Shown: piece after piece, positions 12,431-23,525 of the stretch
Layout: each line of letters opens with the position of its first letter
Position numbering within the stretch: the stretch's first letter is position 1
Origin: Podocnemis expansa
Taxonomy: Eukaryota > Chordata > Testudines > Podocnemididae
Length of the DNA: 64,000 bases
NCBI GenBank assembly: GCA_007922195.1
Contig: ML681964.1
Coordinates: 8,244,213 to 8,308,212 of the forward strand
Direction: 5' to 3'
Program-made: the position numbers and the translations under genes
The notes under the pieces: generated by a model
Databases searched by the model: none
What the model was told of the DNA's origin: nothing
Seen by the model: the letters and a program-made list of their open reading frames with translations, nothing else

Positions 12431-15430
12431 TTTATATGTTGAACTTATGTTAAACTGTTTAATTTGGAGACATAAAATTCAGCTCTTAAGAAAACAGACT
12501 GAAAGCATGATCCTGGTGATAGTGTTTTTTGATGCATGTGCTGGTGAGTTGGCCCACTGCATTAGAAGTTTTGAAAACTAGTACTAGCAAACCCCATTTA
12601 TTGTTCATACCAAGTGTCCATATTTAACTTTTCATTATGTGTTTCTAATAGAACAGAATACAAAACCTAGACTTTCAGGTGAATTCTTGTCTCTCTGAAG
12701 ATCAGGTCACTCCCCATGTGGATCCAGTCAAAGTTCGGGGCTTATGCCATGCCTGTCTTGGAAATAACAGTTGTTTTTTAACTCTTTTTTTCTTGTTTTT
12801 TTAAATGGCATATTTAAAGCAATAAAAGGAAGAATTACTATTTAAATAAAGTCACTTGTATCATAAACTAATAGAAGAAAGACCATTAAGGTGAAGTCTG
12901 AAATACATAGCTTAATCTCAAATCTATTAGGCGGGGAGAATCAATTATATTTTTGTTGTCCCTTGTGCTCAGATGTCTCTCCATGTTTGGAGACAACCTA
13001 ATTAAAAATGATTAAATATTTTCTCCGTTTATTAAAAAAGTTATTTTTAGGTTGTACATTAATGTATTTTAATTATATTGAAAATACCATATCATTATTA
13101 TATGATCAAACATAGTATCCAATCCTGCTCTCCTTGAGGCCATTGGAAGATTAGGCGATGACTTCAATCAGAGTAGAACTGAGCCTGTTATGTTGCTGTG
13201 TTCCCATATTCATCATCATACAAAATGGCATGACTACATGACAGAAACATAAAAGCTTGATATTGGAGAGTTCCTTGCATGTGATATGGTAGCATGAATG
13301 CTGTGTGAATCAAGCAAATCTGGAGTACTCTGTAAGCCATTAATCAGCTCTTCTGCATAGAATAACTAAGTTTCAGTGTGTGACCTTCCTGCCATCACAG
13401 CATCCTAGCCCAAACTCCTATGCCATGCCAGCTGGTAAGAAGTGAAAAGAGCCGTTTCTGAAATATGAGGATGAAAAAAGGATGTGTCCAGAACAAATGT
13501 GCATTTGTGGAAGAAGTTGGAGGAATAGTTGAAGGCTCTAGTTAAACAAGGAAAGGGAGAGAGATTTCCAGAGGCATCAGTTTATCACTACATAGCATTG
13601 TCCTGCTTCTGAACACTAGACAGTTTGTGTACTTCAGTTCATACTATGTGGTACAATGGCTTCTGATGGCTGACATTTCAATCTCTTGCTGGTGATTTGT
13701 GGACTCCAGCACCAAGAGGTACTCTGAGGCTGACAGTTTGGCAGTGTTGCCTAAAATGGCCTTGGCAGCTGTTGGAGAGAAATCACCCACTATGTCCAAC
13801 TCCCATGTATAATGGGATACCTTACTAATGGAATTCAAGCCTGAATTGTGCTTTACCTTACTTTCATTGGTTTGTCATCACCGCAGGGTAATTTTGCATG
13901 TAGCTTTCAGTTTGTGAATACTCCACAGCAACATTAGCAGCTGAAGCTTGGCCTAGAACATGGAGATATGCTTTACTTCTGTCATTTTTGGAAATGCATA
14001 TGCTAATATAGTTAAACATCACAGCCATCTGAATACATTTTGTGAACTTAAATAGCACACTAAGTAAGAATTCTCCTGGAAACAAAATGCTGACTTCTTT
14101 TTAAACATGCAGTAGCAACAGAATCTGCATAGCAACACTCAACAGCTGTGTGTACTGTAGGTCTTCTTGAAAATGGGTTAAGTATAATTTCTCTATCCGA
14201 ACATTATAATAAAGAAATCGTGACACTCTCCATTTAAATTCTGTCTTTATCTGGGCACTAGTTCTGACAGATTTTATCCAAGTACACTGTAAAATGAAAT
14301 AGCTGGCAGCACACACTCAGTTCTCCTTAAATATTGAATCAGATTCAGTCTTGGTGTAAAATGGGGGAAACTCCATTAAAGACAATGCAGCTGTACTTAT
14401 AACAGGTCTGGAGTAGGTTCCTGGGATGACGAAAGCGGCAGTCTTTGATTCAGACACAGTATTGACACTAGAACTATGCAAACTTCCATTGTTTCAGTTT
14501 GCAAGGGTTTGTGCTGCAAACCTTGTTTTAGGATGTGACTTGGGTTGGCCCATACCTGCTGGCTATTGATTACAGAGTTTTCATGTTAAAACAGATATGA
14601 GCACTTAACTATGTAAATTCCCAAACCGTAAATCAGAGCATGTTTGCTTGCATCTCCAGATTTGTAAACCTGACTTGAGTTTAGGGTTTGGAATGAAAAC
14701 CTTAAACAGGTGAATTGTGCTTAGTTTCTGATTTCTGAAATTTCCACATTGCTCAAATTGGCATTTCTAGTAAACAGATTCTGTGAGCCACAGTAATTGA
14801 CCTTTATGGGTCAAATTAATCAAATTTATCAATAGCATCTCTACACGAGGAAAGAAATTGATCCCTTATCCCCAAGACCTTCTCTTTTGTAATGTGCTGT
14901 TTTTATACCTTTCTAGATCCAAGAAACATGTTTTTGTCTCCTGTTTCTTTTTAATGGTATGATGTATGAAATAAAGGATGGAAACCCTGATATGTTTTTG
15001 AAAGGACACTGCTAATGTGTTGAGACTAAGGAATGACTAATCTCATATTTAACATTTCACCTTAAAAATTCTACAGTATGTTTCAATCCATTTTTAATGC
15101 TATGCAAGTTGTTAAAGAAGCCAGAATGAATGACCCTCTGAGCAAATTACTGCCTGTACATTACAATGCAGGTCAATTATTTGGATTTTTGGGTTACACT
15201 TGAAATTCACTATCACTTATAAGATTTAATTTATATTTCATAGGGCAATAATTTATGTTACTTGAGAACTGATTGTAATGAAAAGTTTTGAAGTATAATA
15301 GTATCTGAAAACAAAAGTAGGGTCATTAACATCAAGCAAACAAAGATTAGACCCCAGTTCTCTGAACACTGACTTATAAGTTAAATTTTGAAGCAGTTAC
15401 AAGAGCTAGAAAAATAACTGGTTTTTAGAC
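12431..15430. other. Intronic sequence, nothing firmly recognised
   Basis: AT-rich. A segment near 14338-14410 (TTCAGTCTTGGTGTAAA, then GGAAACTCCATT) looks like a worn copy of a short dispersed repeat. The open frames at 13644-14316 on the minus strand have no recognised homology and look random. Confidence 0.5.
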
Positions 15431-15434
15431 TTGC

Positions 15435-15605
15435 CAAAGAAACAAGGTGGGTGAGGTAATAACTTTTATTGGACCATTTTCTGCTGGTAAGAGAGACAAG
15501 TTTTCAAGCTCTTCTTTAAGTTTGAGAAAGGGATTGGTCCAATACAGTCAGTAAGAAGTTGGCCCAATAAAAGATATCAGCTCACATACATTCTCTCGGT
15601 GATAT
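15435..15605. repeat. Foldback repeat fragment (GGTGGGTGAGGTAATA family)
   Basis: The left arm (GGTGAGGTAATAACTTTTAT, then TGGACC) is answered in inverted orientation by TTGGCCCAATAAAAGATATC at about 15562-15582, so the segment can fold. The head resembles a very common turtle repeat, possibly Penelope-like, that I know only from memory. Confidence 0.55.
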
Positions 15606-15819
15606 TCTGGAACTGATGTGGCTAGAACAACACTTGGTTCACTTGCAGTTTAAGAGGGAAAAACAATTCAAGTGAAACTGAAGATTTTTATTTTAAATTG
15701 ATGAATCAAGAAAGATGACAAAAGCTTAATTTTGTTTCTGGTTATTTTAAAGCTTTCTTAAAAATAGAAATACGACAATTAAATGCTACAGTCTCAAAAA
15801 CCAGCAGAGGCAGAGCCAC

Positions 15820-16450
15820 TGCCTTCTGTTACATATCCAACAACCCAGTGGTTAGAGTAGAACCCAGATTTTGGATCCACACGGTGCCCAGGTCATCGTT
15901 CCTCCAGGTGAGTGCTCTCACCACCACACTATTGGCTAGTCAGAGACAGGTTTCTCTTAGTTCAGGAGTCAGGAACCCAAAATATAAGAAGAGCCACTTT
16001 TAAAAATTCCTTCAATAGCCAAGTGTTTTGAGAGCTGCAATGGGTGTAGCCTAATGCTGGCAAGTGAGCAGGGGGCTGGGCCAGGGTCCTGCTGTCAGGT
16101 CCCCTGGTGTGAGGGGAGCCCAGACTCTGGAGTGGACTGCCCACAAGGTTTTCCAGTGGTGGAAAGGGAGGCTCGGAGCTGCAAGTGGGCAGACAAAGAG
16201 CCACTTGTGGTTCTGAAGCTTCAGGTTGCAGATCTCTATCTTAGTTTCTTTTAATAATGTTGTTCCGCTTTGTAGTAATAAATAGTCATTGGGTGAAAGA
16301 GAGTGAGAATGACTTTATAGCCTGGTGATTAGAAAACCCACCTGGGTTCAAGTCTCTGATCCAGAGCGGGAATTCCATCCTGGGTCTTTCACATCTCAGA
16401 GGAGTGCCCTGAGTTTGGAGTATAATGGGAGTGGAGGGAACACCTCCTCA
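15820..16450. repeat. Foldback repeat with tRNA-like ends, split by a hAT element
   Basis: On the right, TAGCCTGGTGATTAG (16318-16332) resembles a pol III A box and GGTTCAAGTCT (16345-16355) a B box. Inverted counterparts lie on both sides: CAGGTGAGTGCTCTCACCACC near 15906 and GGGTCTTTCACATCTCAGA near 16382. The element therefore looks like opposed tRNA-like arms. It carries the hAT insertion at 15963-16238. The family name is not known to me. Confidence 0.55.
15963..16238. mobile_element. Non-autonomous hAT element, 276 bp, perfect 8-bp target duplication
   Basis: It starts CAGGAGTCAGGAACCC and ends with the inverted-type terminus CAGGTTGCAGATCTCTA. It is flanked by perfect copies of TCTTAGTT at 15955-15962 and 16239-16246. 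An 8-bp duplication with CAGG-type termini is diagnostic of hAT transposons. There is no transposase. Its ends match those of the element at 21117-21748. Confidence 0.9.
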
Positions 16451-18215
16451 TCTTGTTTTGTGAATGGCAAGGTTTGAGCTTTAACATTCGGCTCAGGGGA
16501 GACTGTGCAGATACCTTACCAACACAACACAAACATTATTTAATACACAAAATGCAATTAAATGCACATGTCTATTGTTTAGGTTAAGTGATACTGTTAA
16601 TTTGAAAGAATAGGAGATATGATAAAAGAATGTAATTTAAAGGATCACATAGAAAAAGACAAGTGGTTTCTCCTATTTATCATTCCTACTACACAAGAAA
16701 AAAGAATATAATAGTAGAAAATAAAAAAATAATCTATTTTAAATGGATAATGGGAACTATTTGTTTATACAACATTTAACATCTGCAGTTATACTAGGCA
16801 GTATGAACACTGTAAAGAGTAACAATTCTTATATTTTAGGGCATAAACTGGTCATAAGCAGGGGTCAGGAGAGAATTCTCCTTTTTCCTCCACCATGGAA
16901 TTCTATGGTATTACAGTATAAGGAGAATTAGGAGGCTTTATCCATTCCTTTAAAGCATCTGACATTGGCCTATGTCAGATAACTATGTTAGCCAAGATGA
17001 ACTAATGGTAATTCTTCTGGTCTAATACCTATTTAAGCCCTGAAGCAGCAACTGATTTAAAAAAAAAAAATCCATGGTTGAAACATTGGAATAAGAGTCT
17101 TGCTTTGAGTTGTAGGACAGTTGTCCAGGACAAGTAAGTGAGTTTTTAGGTCTTAATGATTTTAGTATGTTACACCCAGGAGTCTATATTTCCAGCACTT
17201 TTGTATGTATACACACAAGATATTTAATTTTCTCATTTAGAAATGTTCATGTCTCTGGATTTGGTTCAGGCTTAATTATAAAGGTTATTTTTAGTCAGTT
17301 CAGGAAGTGCTGAACTCTAGTCCATGCTCACCAGGTGAATAAAAACAGTAGTTATGTTACTTGCTGTGTTACTTGTAATGCTCACAATTTAGACCTTTCA
17401 AAATTATTTATTTTGTTTACAGGTAATATGCAAATTGAATCAATAAATGGTCTCAATTTTAGAAGTAACACCACTAGAATTGCTTGATTAAGGAGGAAGA
17501 TTCTTTGAAATCTCCCATCTCTTGCCTATATCAGGTAATGAATCAAGGCTAGACTGTAACATTGAGTTACAGTCTTGAGTAATGGGGAGTGCATAGCTGT
17601 GCTGGCTCAAGAGATCAACAAGGGAAGTGTGACACTAAATCACAGTTCCCTCCAGGGTCGCCATCTTGCTCCCAGAGGGGAAGTAAGTGTCTGCTGGCCT
17701 ATATATTGATTACTGTTCTCTCCATTTCTTACCTCATATGCTAGATCAGCTCTATCAGCAGGCATACGGGGGAGGGACAGGAGGGCAAAGTTCAATTTAT
17801 TCCTTCATTCATCCCCCCTAAAGCAAGTATGCAGCCAGGAGGCAGGTTGCCATTTTTTCCATCCACATTCTGTGACCTAAAATGTGGCGAGCACATGCAG
17901 AATAGTAGGCTGTGTCTTGCCTGAACTGCATTACTTCACTGAATAGTAACATAAGGGCAGGTGCTGAATTAGAATATGTGACATCTCTGTACAGCATCCT
18001 ATCATTACCTTGTTCATACAGATTATTTTTCAGTGCATCCTCTATAAATACGCTGTGTTTGGTAAGTTAAGAGAATATGATAAATCCCTATTAGGATATA
18101 CAGCCAAAAAGCTAAAAATGTTCACTGGTAAATATTCTACTCTCAGGAAAAAAAAAATTTTGAATGGCTTCGATAGTCACATGGCAACAGATGCCAGAAT
18201 GTGTAGTTACACTAA
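16451..18215. other. Intronic sequence, nothing recognised
   Basis: AT-rich with no exon-like or named repeat sequence seen. There is an A run near 17059-17070. Confidence 0.55.
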
Positions 18216-19215
18216 GCTCCAAAAGGATAGCCATGTTAGTCTAGTTCAGCAAAACAAGCAAGGAGACCTGTGGCACTTCAAGACTAACAATTTTATTTAT
18301 TGCTTGAGCTTTCATAGCAGAAAATCATACTTCATCAGATGCGTTGAAGATGGGGGACCTTACAGAAAGAGAGGAAAATAAATGCAGGGGAGTGTAAGTC
18401 ATGGGGTCAGCCATACTGAAACAGAAAATTAAAGCAGTTGTTAAGATTCAAACACTGGGAAACAGCACATAGAGTGGGGGGGGGGGACCCAACAGAGCAG
18501 AAGAGCCACATCCCCCCACCCTCCTGCCACAACTGCATGAGCCTGAGCAGGCCCAGCAGATGCACTGCAGCCCCCTAGCACTGGTGCGGGTGTGTGGGTG
18601 GCACGCGCTCCCTCTGTCTCTCCCTCCACTGGCTAGGTATAGCAGTGCTGCCCTGCCTACCCCAGCCGGCTGTCCCTCCCAAGAGTGGCCAGTGGAGAGC
18701 TGCAGCTTGTGGAGGCATGGTCCTGGAATGGCCCGCTCCAAGGAGTTCAGGCCACTTTGACCCAGCAACCCCAGGGCTGAACAGGCCTGATCCAGGGCCT
18801 TGGGGCAAGGCGGCCTCTGTTCAGGCCTGGAGTGGTCGGGTTGAAGCAGCCTGAACTCTGCAGAGTAAGCCATTCCAGGGCCCTGCCTCCGCGAGCTGCA
18901 GCTCTCTGCTGACTGCTCTTGGGAGGGATGGCCAGCTGGAGGTAGATGGGGCAGCATTGCTCTGCCCCAGTGCTAGGGGCTGTGGCATGGCTGCTGGGCC
19001 TTTTCCAGCTCATGCGAGTCTGGTAGGAGGGTGGGGGCGACCCTAGTGCCCCTAAAGTGGGGGCATGCAGGAGCCCCGTAGTCGACCCGGATGCTGGGGC
19101 CTGCCAGGAGTCCCTGGAGCACACCTGGCTCCCTGGAGGAGATTGCCAGGGAGCCAGAAGGGGATGCTCTGGGAGCCACAGGTTTTTAAGTGCCACAGGA
19201 CTCCTTGCTTGTGAT
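18216..19215. repeat. Foldback repeat (TCCAAAGGG-TAGCC family), split by a GC-rich hAT-like insert
   Basis: The left arm is at 18216-18345: CTCCAAAAGGATAGCC, GTTAGTCTAGTTCAGC, ACTAACAATTTTATTTATTG and CTTTCATAGCAGAAAATC. The inverted arm resumes after the GC-rich insert as AAGTGCCACAGGACTCCTTG at about 19187-19206. The same arm appears at 20013, 29868, 38400, 38908, 41614 and 46875. The open frame at 18010-18381 partly reads through this repeat and is not a gene. Confidence 0.75.
18478..19182. mobile_element. GC-rich non-autonomous hAT-family copy, ends eroded
   Basis: It shares long stretches with the element at 21117-21748, for example GAAGAGCCA near the left end, CTCTGTTCAGGCCTGGAGTG in the middle, and GGGAGCCACA at the right. 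The middle is an imperfect inverted repeat (GGCCATTCC and GGAATGGCC flank the centre). The terminal CAGG motif is not recognisable and the left side is a G run at 18477-18486, so assignment to hAT is by homology. Several overlapping open frames of 60-169 codons are by-products of high GC. Confidence 0.7.
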
Positions 19216-19837
19216 CATGCTGTAATCATCTCACACCATCAGAAATGAAACTATGTGAGACTTCCATTCCATGTAAGCAATGGAATAGTCAGCACATCAC
19301 AGGCAGCTCATAAAGGTCAAAAAAAAAATGCAGCCTTTGCTGGTAGTGGCAGAAGGCTTTAAGTAGTTTCAACAGTTCAAACAGCTTTTGTAATAATTGT
19401 TACTCATTTGTGCCTTCTAATGTAGTTTGCACTTTTCAAGGACAGGTTGTCCTTGTAAGGTACCTATGGGGAGGATATGTCTCTGTCCACTCCCCTGCAC
19501 GATGCAGCAGGGACCTCAATCTCCCAATCCTGCACCTCGGGCTGAAGCAGCCAACAGGCCAACAGGTTGATCGCTTGGGCATGCTGCTGTTGAAATGCTA
19601 GGAAATTGGGTCTTAGCACAGACTTTCATCAGGATCTTTGTTCCTGTAGAGTGAGCCATTCCCTGCCTCTCTGTTCTACGAGAGGTATAAGGCCATGAAC
19701 TCATCATTGGTCTTAGTTTTTACCAATTTATTTCACAGTCTTCTAAGAACTTACCACCAGAGCAAGCAGGTGAAAGGAGAGGGAGAGAGAGAGAGAGAGG
19801 TCATACATACATAGTGTGTATGTATAAACATACATAC
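19216..19837. other. Intronic sequence with short simple repeats
   Basis: It holds a moderately GC-rich unrecognised stretch (about 19440-19700), a GA-rich tract at 19778-19800 and a CATA/TATG tract at 19801-19836. No gene is seen. Confidence 0.5.
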
Positions 19838-20012
19838 TGTAACATTCTGCTGGGGATACCCAGACCTACAAGTCACTAGTACCTCTCTCCCTCAGCCGGA
19901 GTTAGTTTACCTGGCAATTAGACTGTGTGTCAGCAACCTGCGACACCTGTTTGGCTTCCTCACCAGCAAACTCAGCAAGTGCTCTTCTAGCTCAAAGCTC
20001 ACTTAGCAGACA

Positions 20013-20528
20013 ACAAACAAGGAGTACTATAGCCTTTTTAAAGACTAACAATTTTATTTATCACATGTGCTTTTGTGGGAGAAAATCACACTTCATCAGA
20101 CAGAACTCCTTGTTTGTTTTGTTGAACTAGACTAAAATGCAAGCCTGTCCTTGGGGTTGGCAACAGTTCTGGTCCCACGCTGCTGCTCCCCCCAACTCCT
20201 GTGCTGCCTCCCATCCCCTACAAGCCCAAGGCAGGGGCAGGGTGGGAGCATGGAGCCTGACCCTTGGGCTGGCCCTCCCCGCCTCCAGGGCAGAATACTG
20301 ACCCACGGGCAGGGCAGAGAAGCAGAGCCAAGCTTCTGGTCTGGACACCCCAACCTTGGGGGCAGAGCCACCAGCCCACGCGAAGAGTGGGAGCATGGGG
20401 CCTAGCTTCTGGGCTGCTCCACCTCACCTCCGCAGCATGAGGGGGTCTTGGGGCCCCCACAGGCCAATTGGCCCTGGGCCATGCCCACCCCCAGGGTTGA
20501 CCCTGCTAAAACGGCTATCCTTTTGGAG
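20013..20528. repeat. Foldback repeat with 11-bp target duplication, carrying a GC-rich insert
   Basis: It starts ACAAACAAGGAG and ends GGCTATCCTTTTGGAG. It is flanked by CTTAGCAGACA (20002-20012) and CTTAGCAGATA (20529-20539), a 10/11 match. The two arms meet near the CTTCATCAGACAG centre at about 20090-20103. A GC-rich insert interrupts the right arm within CTAGACTAAAA...CGGCTATCC. The start point, inside the normal arm, is almost the same as that of the copy at 46875. Confidence 0.75.
20138..20503. mobile_element. GC-rich insertion inside the foldback repeat
   Basis: About 366 bp of very GC-rich DNA sits between GACTAAAA (20130-20137) and GCTAAAACGG (20504-20513), giving an approximate 8-bp duplication (ACTAAAA/GCTAAAA core). 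The right end, read in reverse, is CAGGGTCAACCC, which resembles a hAT-type terminus; the left end is less clear. Long overlapping frames here (for example 20151-20405) are compositional. Confidence 0.5.
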
Positions 20529-21116
20529 CTTAGCAGATAATAATCAGTGAACTGCATTCCAAGTTCCCCAGAAATGTTTCTCTGCAATGCACACCTCCCA
20601 ACCTCTTTACTTTCACAAACGACATTAAGATTTATTAAAGAGTTAGTACATCACAGCTTATTAATTTAACTGGAGGTAAATATACCTTTTCCTTCACACA
20701 CACACTCACACTCACACACACAGAACTGTAATGGTTTACAGTGAAAATAAAGTTTTTTAGCAAAGAAAAAAATATAGTTTAAGTAATACCAAGTAAAAGA
20801 GATAAGGGCAAATGTGGTTATTAGCAAATAAAAAGGAAAATAAAAATCTAATACTTAATTTGGTAGTTAATCTTTTTCAAGATATCTTTTTATCCCCAGT
20901 GTCTCCTTTTCCAGCTTTTTACTTGGCAATATCACCAGGACCCATCACAGAGTTCAAATGGGTTGATTTGTCCCTTGAAGTGAAGAAAAAAGATGGTGTG
21001 CATGTCTGTCTCTCTCTTTTTATACCCAAAGAGAGGGTTTTTTTTTTTTAGGGGGAGGGATGTCTTACAACTCAGGAATGTCTCCTGAGGATTCAGTCTC
21101 CTGTGACCCTCTGGGA
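20529..21116. other. Interior of the LTR-like element
   Basis: AT-rich DNA with a CA-rich microsatellite at 20693-20722, a CTTTTTATACCC stretch near 21017, a T run at 21038-21049 and no recognised coding sequence. Confidence 0.4.
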
Positions 21117-21748
21117 CAGGAGTTGGCAACCCAAAATAGAGGAAGAGCCATTCCTCCCCGACCTCATGAGCCCGAGCTGGCCCAGCGGCTGCGCTGCAGC
21201 TCTCTACCACTGGTGGAGGGGGGCAGCGCACACTCCCTCCGTTCCTCCCTCTGCTGGCTAGACGGAGACCAGCCATCCTTCCCAAGAGTGGCAGGGGAGA
21301 GTTGCGCCTTGCGGAGGCAGGGCCCTCGAATGGCCCCTTTGTGTAGTTCGGGGTGCTTCGACTTGGCCGCTCCAGGGTCTGGGGGTGAGGTGGCCTCTGT
21401 TCAGGCCTGGAGTGGCTGGATCAAAGCGACCTGAACTCCACGGAGCGGGCCATTCCAGGGCCCCGCCTCTGCAAGGCACAGCTCGCCCCTGCTACTCTTG
21501 GGAGGGACGGCTGGGCTGGAAGTAGGTGGGGCCTCTCTGCTCCATCCCGCCAGTGCAAGGAGGGAGGGATGGGAGGGTGCATGCACCAAGTGCACACCCA
21601 TCGCTGGCTCTAGGGGCCGTGGTGTGGCTGCTGGGCTGGCTCAGGTTCCTGCAGTTCTGGTGGGAGGGTGGGGAACATTGCCAGGGAGCCAGAATGGGAC
21701 AATCAGGGAGCCACATGTGGCTCACTGAGCCCAGGTTGCCGATCCCAG
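21117..21748. mobile_element. Non-autonomous foldback hAT element, 632 bp, 8-bp target duplication
   Basis: Termini are CAGGAGTTGGCAACCC and GGTTGCCGATCCCAG. Flanks are CTCTGGGA (21109-21116) and GTCTGGGA (21749-21756), a 7/8 match. Internally CCTTCCCAAGAGTGGCAGGG and CAGGGCCCTCGAATGGCC are mirrored by GGCCATTCCAGGGCCC and CTACTCTTGGGAGGGA, so most of the element is an inverted repeat. There is no transposase. The open frames are artefacts of GC content. Confidence 0.9.
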
Positions 21749-21897
21749 GTCTGGGATAATGTTAATTCTCTGTCTCAAGAGTTTAGGAACAGGATAATCC
21801 CCAGTGATTTAGTTTGATGGCTTGGTTTAAAGCTAATATGTAAGCTAAGGTAAACACACACTGCTTTGCCTGGGACAAACCCGTGTACAGGTAGTCC

Positions 21898-22255
21898 TCA
21901 CTTAGTGACCGGGTTCCGTTCCTGAAACCCGGTTGATAAACGAATTGGTCACTAAACGAGGAGCAGCCCTTACCGGTATTTCAGGCATAATGTACTTTAC
22001 TGGTAGTGGGTTTTTCAACCATCGGTAGATAGTTTTAATGTCACCTTTGCATCATTTATAACATTTTTAATATATATTTTAAATGTTTTAAGCTCTAATG
22101 TACTGAACTTAGTTTGCATAGTGTACTGTAAATATAGGTAATCTGAGAGAGTTGATGCGAGTTCTCGTACATCGCCATAATACCAACTCATCAGAGAGCC
22201 GGTCATAACTCTGAGGGGTCACTAAACGAGTAGGTCACTAAGTGAGGACTAGCTG
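21898..22255. mobile_element. pogo/Tigger-like MITE, 358 bp, TA target
   Basis: The left terminus CAGGTAGTCCTCACTTAGTG and the right terminus, read in reverse, CAGCTAGTCCTCACTTAGTG form a near-perfect inverted repeat flanked by TA (21896-21897 and 22256-22257). This is typical of pogo/Tigger elements. Only AT-rich filler lies between the ends. Confidence 0.85.
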
Positions 22256-22342
22256 TATTATCTTTACCTAGGCTAGGTTCTCTGATCTTCAAATTGTTCT
22301 AGTAACAAGGGAATTCATAGCTTCACATATAATGTTAACATG

Positions 22343-23525
22343 TATTTTACAATGATATACAAGACAGTGATGAGACATCATCTCGAATGTGGTGTGCATT
22401 TCTGGTCTCCCATGTTTAAGAAAGATGAATTTAAACTGGAACATGTCCAGAGAAGGGCAACTAGAATGATCAGAGGAATGGAAAACCTGTATTATGAAAG
22501 GAGATTCAAAGAGCTTGGCTTGTTTTGCCTAACCAAAAGAAGGCTGAGGGGAGATATGATTTCTCTTTTTAAATACATCAGAGGAATAAGTACCAGGGAG
22601 GGATGAATTATTTAAGTTCAACTCCAGTCTGGACACATGAACTAATGGATATAAAGTGGCCATCAGAAAGTTTAGATTTAAAATTTGCTGAAGGTTTCTA
22701 ATCATCATAGGAGTGAAGTTCTGGAACAGCTTTCCAAAGGCAGCAGTGGGGGCAAAAAATACTCAGCTTGCTTCAAGACTGATCATGAAAATTTATGGAG
22801 GGGAGGGTATGATGGGACAGCCTAATTTCACAATTAACTGATCTTTGATTACTAGCAGTAAATATGTCCAATGGCCTGTGGTAGGATGTTAGATGGGGTG
22901 GGTTCTTAATTACTACAGAGAATTCTTTCCAGATGTCTGGCTGGTGAGTCTTGCCCACATTCTCATGGTTTAACTGATCACCATATTGCCATTGGGAAGG
23001 AATTTTCCACCAGTGGAAAGACTCTGGATTTCTTTTCCTTCCTCTGCAACATGGGGCATAGGTCACTTGCTGGTACATTCTCTGGTGGATTCTCTGTACC
23101 TTGAAAGTCTTTAAACCATTATCTGAGGATTTCAATAACTCAGGGTATGTCTATACTGACGGCAGTAAACTAGCCGCCGTCAGTTTGGGCTTCTGGGAAT
23201 GGATCACGGCAAGTATGGACTTGCCGTGCCACTCCCAGAAGCCAATACCAAAAGTCCTGGGGGTCAGGGAGCATGAGGGAAAGTCGACTACAAGCAATTT
23301 GTGGTCAGCTTTTCCCTAATGTGTAATAGTGGCTTAGAAAGTTGCTGCTATTTATGCAAGGAATTTTATGTTCCAGCAAAAAAGCCTTAAGTATAGACTA
23401 GGGCTTAGTCATAGGTCAGAGATGTATTACAGGAGCAGGTTTTTGAGGTTCTGTGGTCTGCATTGTGCAGATGGTCAGTCTAGATGATGATATAGGTCCC
23501 TTCTGACTTTGAAGTCTATGGAATC
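22343..23525 (+). mobile_element. CR1 LINE 3' end (RT C-terminus plus 3' UTR), interrupted
   Basis: CR1 non-LTR retrotransposons copy themselves through an RNA intermediate. The frame at 22340-22606 encodes the conserved C-terminal part of the CR1 ORF2 reverse transcriptase: RHHLECGVHFWSP, EHVQRRATRMIRGMENL, FCLTKRRLRGDMISLFKYI. The 3' UTR follows, with recognisable blocks also seen at 59380-59735 (GGGAAGGAATTTTCC, GGCATAGGTCACTTGCTGG). It ends AAGTCTATGGAATCTAT, a CR1-type tail. The copy is 5'-truncated and carries a hairpin MITE at 23144-23406. Not functional. Confidence 0.9.
23144..23406. mobile_element. Three-hairpin MITE inserted in the CR1 3' UTR
   Basis: The ends GGTATGTCTATACT and, inverted, GCCCTAGTCTATACTT bracket three successive near-perfect hairpins: 23156-23183 (CTGACGGC/GCCGTCAG), 23188-23243 (GGCTTCTGGGA/TCCCAGAAGCC, with CACGGCAAGT/ACTTGCCGTG inside) and 23278-23315 (GGAAAGTCGACTACAA arm). 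The uninterrupted CR1 sequence is visible at 59620-59640, which proves an insertion. The superfamily is uncertain. Confidence 0.8.

Larger units (their letters stand above)
19838..22340. mobile_element. LTR-like element expanded by nested insertions
   Basis: Termini are TGTAACATT at the left and AATGTTAACA at the right, an inverted pair of the TG...CA type. Removing three inserts (20013-20528, 21117-21748, 21898-22255) leaves about 1 kb, a plausible solo LTR. A TATAC-type motif near 21023 and a CA-rich tract at 20693-20722 lie inside. I found no clear target duplication or internal retroviral genes, so the LTR call is inference from termini and size. Confidence 0.5.

Noticed and set aside
16318..16390. 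tRNA gene
   Set aside because: A- and B-box-like motifs are present but no cloverleaf with acceptor stem can be drawn. It belongs to a repeat arm.
18010..18381. 123-codon + strand frame
   Set aside because: Its second half is the foldback repeat arm (GTTAGTCTAGTTCAGC and following), which recurs at six other places.
18448..18957. 169-codon minus-strand open frame
   Set aside because: Lies within the GC-rich hAT-family copy. Long frames are open on both strands and there is no homology.
18478..21748. Candidate CpG islands or promoters
   Set aside because: The GC-rich segments coincide with repeats whose ends and target duplications can be seen. They are not next to an exon and many former CpG sites appear as TpG or CpA.
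22340..22606. Functional reverse transcriptase gene
   Set aside because: Only the C-terminal part of CR1 ORF2 is present; the catalytic motifs are missing through 5' truncation.
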